Positions 6,348 to 9,279 of a stretch of DNA of 9,279 nucleotides are shown here, one piece after another; the first letter of the stretch is position 1; every line of letters starts with the position of its first letter. Below the pieces are notes generated by a model, which was not told the DNA's origin, did no database searches, and worked only from the letters and a program-made list of their open reading frames with translations. The translations under genes were made by a program, and so were the position numbers. Origin of the DNA: Gammaproteobacteria bacterium (GTDB taxonomy: Bacteria > Pseudomonadota > Gammaproteobacteria > DSM-19610); assembly GCA_011371465.1 (NCBI GenBank), contig DRQL01000031.1, positions 1-9,279 of the forward strand. Direction: 5' to 3'.

Positions 6348-6373
6348 GCAGGAGCGGTCTCCTGACCGCGAAA
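6348..6373. repeat. REP-like palindromic element upstream of rluB
   Basis: The core is GCAGGAG leading into GCGGTC (6354-6359), loop TCCT, GACCGC (6364-6369), then GCGAA. This is the layout of the REP sequences common in Pseudomonas and relatives: a GTAGGAGC-like head, a short variable stem, and a GCGAA tail. A second hairpin, CAGGAG-cggt-CTCCTG (6349-6364), overlaps the first, so only one can form at a time. REPs of this class are moved by RAYT transposases encoded elsewhere; none is in the window. It is 29 bases after the scpB stop and may stabilise or end that message. Confidence 0.6.
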
Positions 6374-6513
6374 GCAGGCTCTGACCTTCATGCCGAAGGC
6401 CGGGGTTTATGCCGGAAGGGTAAAATCGGGACCATTGCTCCGTAACCTGGCGGCTCCCGCCATAGCGCCATAAACATTCCCGTTGCCCCGGCAAAGACAG
6501 TTACAATTCCCCC
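6374..6513 (+). promoter_or_regulatory. Upstream region of rluB with TACAAT -10 box and small dyads
   Basis: The best element is TACAAT at 6502-6507, matching five of six -10 positions and ending exactly six bases before the rluB ATG at 6514, so transcription would start on the A of the start codon. No good -35 is found at normal spacing. Two dyads lie upstream: TGGCGG-ctc-CCGCCA (6448-6462) and TTGCC-cc-GGCAA (6483-6494). The second covers the region just upstream of the -10 and could be an operator. A near-direct repeat ATGCCGAAGG/ATGCCGGAAGG lies near 6390-6420. No Shine-Dalgarno precedes rluB and I see no coding frame here. Confidence 0.4.
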
Positions 6514-7275
6514 ATGGAAGAACGTCTGCAAAAAGTGCTGGCGCGTGCCGGCCTGGGTTCGCGCCGCCAGATCGAAGAGTGGATACGTGATGGGCGTGTC
6601 GAGGTAAACGGCCGGGCGGCCCAGCTCGGGCTGAAGGTCACCGGGCGGGAGCGCATCGTCGTCGACGGTCGCAAGGTCCACCTTGGGGCTGAACGGCCGG
6701 CGGCAGCGGAAGTGTTGCTGTACCACAAACCGGCCGGCGAGATTTGCAGCCGCAGCGACCCCGAGGGACGCCCGACCGTTTTTTCCGGCTTGCCGAAACC
6801 ACACGCCGGGCGCTGGGTCAGTGTCGGGCGCCTGGACATCAATACCTCCGGCCTGCTGCTGTTTACCACCGATGGTGAGCTGGCGCACCGCCTGATGCAT
6901 CCGGCACAGGAAGTAGAACGCGAGTACGCGGTACGCCTGCTGGGGGAGGTCAGCCCGCCCATGCTCGAGCGCCTCATCAAGGGGGTGCAGCTGGAAGACG
7001 GCTTTGCCCGCTTCAGGGCGATTGAAGAGTCGGGTGGCAGCGGTGCCAACCGCTGGTATCACGTCATCATCCGCGAAGGGCGTAATCGCGAAGTGCGCCG
7101 CTTGTGGGAATCCCAGGGGGTGACAGTCAGTCGCCTGTCGCGCGTACGCTATGGTCCGATTATACTCGAGCGCAAGTTACGTCCCGGTCGCTACCGGCCG
7201 CTGACAGGCAGGGAACTGAAACAACTCTACCAGGCGGCAGGACTCAACAGGAAGGAAGATCGCAACCATGACTGA
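6514..7275 (+). CDS. rluB: 23S rRNA pseudouridine synthase RluB
   Basis: 253 residues. RluB converts a uridine in helix 93 region of 23S rRNA (U2605 in E. coli) to pseudouridine. An S4 RNA-binding domain occupies roughly residues 1-60 (ERLQKVLARAGLGSRRQIEE, then GRVEVNGRAAQLG). The RsuA/RluB catalytic domain follows, with the active Asp at D108 in GRLDINTSGLLLFTTDG. The segments CSRSDPEGRPTVF, HRLMHP, EREYAVRL, GVQLEDG and EGRNREVRRLWESQG agree with E. coli RluB (CTRNDPEGRPTVF, RGVQLEDG, EGRNREVRRLWE), which separates it from RluE/RluF. The protein lacks the long basic C-terminal tail of the 291-residue E. coli enzyme. The start at 6514 matches the E. coli N-terminus (MSEKLQKVLARAG). Its last eight bases overlap pyk. 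The message may be leaderless. Confidence 0.95.
   Translation: MEERLQKVLARAGLGSRRQIEEWIRDGRVEVNGRAAQLGLKVTGRERIVVDGRKVHLGAERPAAAEVLLYHKPAGEICSRSDPEGRPTVFSGLPKPHAGRWVSVGRLDINTSGLLLFTTDGELAHRLMHPAQEVEREYAVRLLGEVSPPMLERLIKGVQLEDGFARFRAIEESGGSGANRWYHVIIREGRNREVRRLWESQGVTVSRLSRVRYGPIILERKLRPGRYRPLTGRELKQLYQAAGLNRKEDRNHD
7249..7260 (+). promoter_or_regulatory. Strong Shine-Dalgarno of pyk inside rluB
   Basis: AGGAAGGAAGAT lies in the last codons of rluB, with the AAGGAAG core about nine bases before the ATG at 7268. It contrasts with the absence of such a signal before rluB itself and supports translation of pyk as a downstream cistron. Confidence 0.65.
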
Positions 7276-8719
7276 ACGCAGGGAAACCGCGCTGCGCTGG
7301 CGCAGGACCAAGATCATTGCGACGCTGGGGCCGTCTTCCGCGTCCTTCGCCATGATCGAGGAGTTGATCGCCGCCGGGATCGACGTAGTGCGGGTGAATA
7401 TGTCGCACGGTGATCACCCGACGCACACCCGGACGGTACAGCGGGTGCGGCGCGCTGCCAGGCGGGCCGGGCGGCACATCGCCATCCTGCTGGACCTGTG
7501 CGGTCCCAAGATCCGGGTGGGCAGCTTTGCAGACGGTCGTATCGAACTCGCTACCGGGGAGACGGTTACGGTAACCACCCGGCGCGTGACCGGCGGTCCC
7601 GGACTTATTCCCTCGCAGTACCGCAGCCTGCACAGGGATGTGCGCGCGGGCGAAAGGATCCTGCTCGACGACGGCAAGCTGGAGCTGCGCGTGCGATCGG
7701 TCAAGGGCACGGAGGTCACCTGTCGTGTAATCGAGGGCGGGGTACTGTCTGATCACAAGGGCATGAATCTGCCCAACTCGGCCCTGTCCACGGCGGCGCT
7801 GACCGACAAGGACCGTACCGACGTTCGACTGGCCATCGAACTGGGGGTGGATTTCGTGGCGCTCAGTTTTGTCCGCTCGGCAAAAGACGTGTTGCAGCTG
7901 AAACGCTATATGAAGCGTGCCGGGGGGAATATACCGGTCATCAGCAAGATCGAGCGCCCGGAAGCGGTCGATGCCATCGACGACATCATGGAGGCTTCCT
8001 ACGGCATCATGATTGCGCGTGGTGACCTGGGTATTGAACTGCCGGCAGAGAAAGTACCGTTGATACAGCGTGAGCTGATTGCGAAAGGTCGCCAGAAGGG
8101 GATCCCTGTCATCGTTGCCACCCAGATGCTGGAGTCCATGATGACCAGTTCCCGCCCGACGCGCGCGGAAGTGACCGACGTGGCCGGTGCAGCCATGTTG
8201 AGTGCGGATGCCGCCATGCTGTCCGGGGAGACCGCGGCGGGCCGCTTTCCCCTGCAGGCGGTGCGCATCATGGACAAGGTATTGCGCGAGGTGGAACGGC
8301 ACCAGTGGCAGGAAGGCTGTTTTGCCAGCGAGCCGATTGCCGATCGCGGCAGCAAGGCGCACGTGGTGCGCGAGTCCATGGCGCATGCGGCGGTGCAGCT
8401 GGCACATGACCTGGAGATGGAGGCCATTATTGTGCCCACCCACACCGGCAATACCGCCCGCATCATGGCCTCCCACCGGCCGCTGGCGCCCACGGTCGGT
8501 GCCAGCTCGGACGAACGGATCTGCCGGCAGATGACGTTGAACTGGGGCATCGTTCCCGTGCAGCTGGAAGCGTCCAGGGAACACGACTGGCGGGCCATTT
8601 GCGAGCACATCGCGCAACAGTGCCAGCTGGGCAGGAAAGGGCGCGATGTGTTGCTGGTGTCCGGGTTCAACGACGATCCCAAACGGGACGAGCCGGTCCT
8701 GAAGCTGCTGCACCTGTAA
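7268..8719 (+). CDS. pyk: Pyruvate kinase, probably of the K+-independent type
   Basis: 483 residues. It transfers phosphate from phosphoenolpyruvate to ADP, giving pyruvate and ATP, the last step of glycolysis. The (beta/alpha)8 domain starts with RRTKIIATLGPSS. Catalytic residues are intact: R42, N44 and S46 in VRVNMSHG, D76 in LLDLCGPK, K227 and E229 in ISKIERPE, D253 in ARGDLGIE, and T285 in ATQMLESM. The B domain lies around residues 80-180. The C-terminal domain contains HTGNTARIMASHRP, where allosteric effectors bind in many homologues. Positions 77, 81 and 84 are Leu, Lys and Val in place of the Thr, Glu and Thr of the K+-requiring muscle enzyme. The usual VANAVLDGxDAVMLSGE segment reads VAGAAMLSADAAMLSGE. 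The start overlaps rluB by eight bases with a good Shine-Dalgarno. The length is close to the 470 residues of the E. coli enzymes. Confidence 0.96.
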   Translation: MTERRETALRWRRTKIIATLGPSSASFAMIEELIAAGIDVVRVNMSHGDHPTHTRTVQRVRRAARRAGRHIAILLDLCGPKIRVGSFADGRIELATGETVTVTTRRVTGGPGLIPSQYRSLHRDVRAGERILLDDGKLELRVRSVKGTEVTCRVIEGGVLSDHKGMNLPNSALSTAALTDKDRTDVRLAIELGVDFVALSFVRSAKDVLQLKRYMKRAGGNIPVISKIERPEAVDAIDDIMEASYGIMIARGDLGIELPAEKVPLIQRELIAKGRQKGIPVIVATQMLESMMTSSRPTRAEVTDVAGAAMLSADAAMLSGETAAGRFPLQAVRIMDKVLREVERHQWQEGCFASEPIADRGSKAHVVRESMAHAAVQLAHDLEMEAIIVPTHTGNTARIMASHRPLAPTVGASSDERICRQMTLNWGIVPVQLEASREHDWRAICEHIAQQCQLGRKGRDVLLVSGFNDDPKRDEPVLKLLHL

Positions 8720-8727
8720 CTGCCTGT

Positions 8728-9279
8728 ATGACCACGGGCACGCACCAGTACGATCTGCTCATCGTCGGCGCCGGTGTATCGGGAACCGCGTTGTTGTATC
8801 TCACGGCGCGTTTTACCGACATCGGCAATATCGGCGTTATTGAAAAATACGCGGCGCCGGCGCGCGTCAATTCGCTGTCCAGCAACAACAGCCAGACGCT
8901 GCACTGCGGCGATATCGAAACCAACTACACGCTGGAAAAAGCGCTCAAGGTGCAGCGCGCTGCGCGCATGCTGGCATCGTACTGCCTGAACCAGCCGGAC
9001 CGGGATCACCTGATCTACCGGTATCCGAAGATGGTGCTGGGTGTGGGCCGACAGGAGTGCGACCTGTTACGCGAGCGCTTCCGGGTATTCAGCCCGCATT
9101 ACCCGGACCTGCAGTTGCTGGACCGCAAGGCTATTGCCGCGATCGAACCGGCCGTCATCATGACAGCCGACGGCAGGATGCGCGAGGAAGAGGTCATCGC
9201 GCTCGGCTCCACGGACGAGTACACCGCGGTGAATTTCGAAGCGCTGTCGCGCTCCTTTGTCCGGCAGGCGCAGCAGGTG
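8728..9279 (+). CDS. mqo: FAD-dependent malate:quinone oxidoreductase-like protein, N-terminal part
   Basis: 184 codons, open to the right edge. The N-terminus YDLLIVGAGVSGTALLYL is a Rossmann FAD-binding fold with G13-x-G15-x-x-G18 and the ribose-binding acid E38 in GVIEKY. The stretch SLSSNNSQTLHCGDIETNYTLEKALKVQRAA resembles the malate:quinone oxidoreductase group of Campylobacter and related bacteria as I remember it, more than the E. coli Mqo (which has NNAGTGHSALMELNYTP). Mqo is a peripheral membrane enzyme that oxidises malate to oxaloacetate and passes electrons to quinone. No signal peptide is seen. It starts eight bases after the pyk stop with no clear Shine-Dalgarno, so it is probably coupled to pyk. 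The FAD-dependent family is certain; the malate substrate is an inference, and L-2-hydroxyglutarate or another hydroxyacid is possible because the substrate-binding part is outside the window. Confidence 0.75.
   Translation, partial: MTTGTHQYDLLIVGAGVSGTALLYLTARFTDIGNIGVIEKYAAPARVNSLSSNNSQTLHCGDIETNYTLEKALKVQRAARMLASYCLNQPDRDHLIYRYPKMVLGVGRQECDLLRERFRVFSPHYPDLQLLDRKAIAAIEPAVIMTADGRMREEEVIALGSTDEYTAVNFEALSRSFVRQAQQV

Noticed and set aside
6421..6426. TAAAAT as a second promoter box upstream of rluB
   Set aside because: No -35 at suitable spacing and about 90 bases from the gene; AT-rich hexamers of this sort occur by chance.
7244..8713. Minus-strand open frame of 489 codons antisense to pyk
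   Set aside because: It mirrors nearly the whole pyruvate kinase gene, as expected for codon-biased high-GC DNA; composition is His/Gln/Arg-rich and shows no motif.
1..9279. A new defence, mobile or biosynthetic system
   Set aside because: Every long coding region except 153-902 fits a known housekeeping family, and no integrase, transposase, CRISPR repeat array, toxin-antitoxin pair or retron-like structure is visible.

Overview
The window reads as a GC-rich, densely packed piece of a gammaproteobacterial chromosome. The gene content and order point to a Chromatiales- or Xanthomonadales-like lineage rather than an enteric one, but the exact taxon cannot be fixed from the sequence. It is a housekeeping region. 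I see no CRISPR array, transposase, prophage, toxin-antitoxin pair or recognisable defence system, and no tRNA or rRNA gene.

Layout. On the minus strand at the left edge are the start of yciB (inner-membrane septation/intermembrane protein) and, upstream of it, an unrecognised helical protein of about 249 residues. A short divergent promoter region (903-977) separates these from a long plus-strand block: rnm/trpH (PHP-domain RNase) overlapping yciO (YrdC/Sua5 family); a small site-2 protease (M50) followed 6 bases later by trpS; a 330-base gap carrying a 134-base palindromic MITE-like repeat; scpA-scpB (condensin partners of SMC); a 194-base gap with a Pseudomonas-type REP hairpin; rluB overlapping pyk (pyruvate kinase); and the first 184 codons of an FAD-dependent malate:quinone oxidoreductase-like gene cut by the window end.

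How the genes relate. The set rnm-yciO ... rluB is also grouped in E. coli (yciV-yciO-yciQ-rluB). Here the M50-trpS-scpA-scpB block lies between yciO and rluB. Most of the block is informational: rRNA maturation (Rnm), 23S rRNA pseudouridylation (RluB), tRNA charging (TrpS) and chromosome condensation (ScpAB). Pyk and the Mqo-like enzyme at the right end belong to the PEP/pyruvate/malate/oxaloacetate node and appear to be coupled to rluB by overlap.

Most interesting signals. (1) Several genes have a TAnnnT -10-like box ending 6-10 bases before the start codon and no Shine-Dalgarno sequence, which suggests leaderless or near-leaderless transcripts; trpS and pyk instead have good SD sequences. 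(2) A nested palindromic repeat splits trpS from scpA. (3) Pyruvate kinase has the residues linked to K+-independent enzymes. (4) TrpS carries an insertion of about 70 residues before KMSKS. (5) A REP-like element with two mutually exclusive hairpins lies upstream of rluB.
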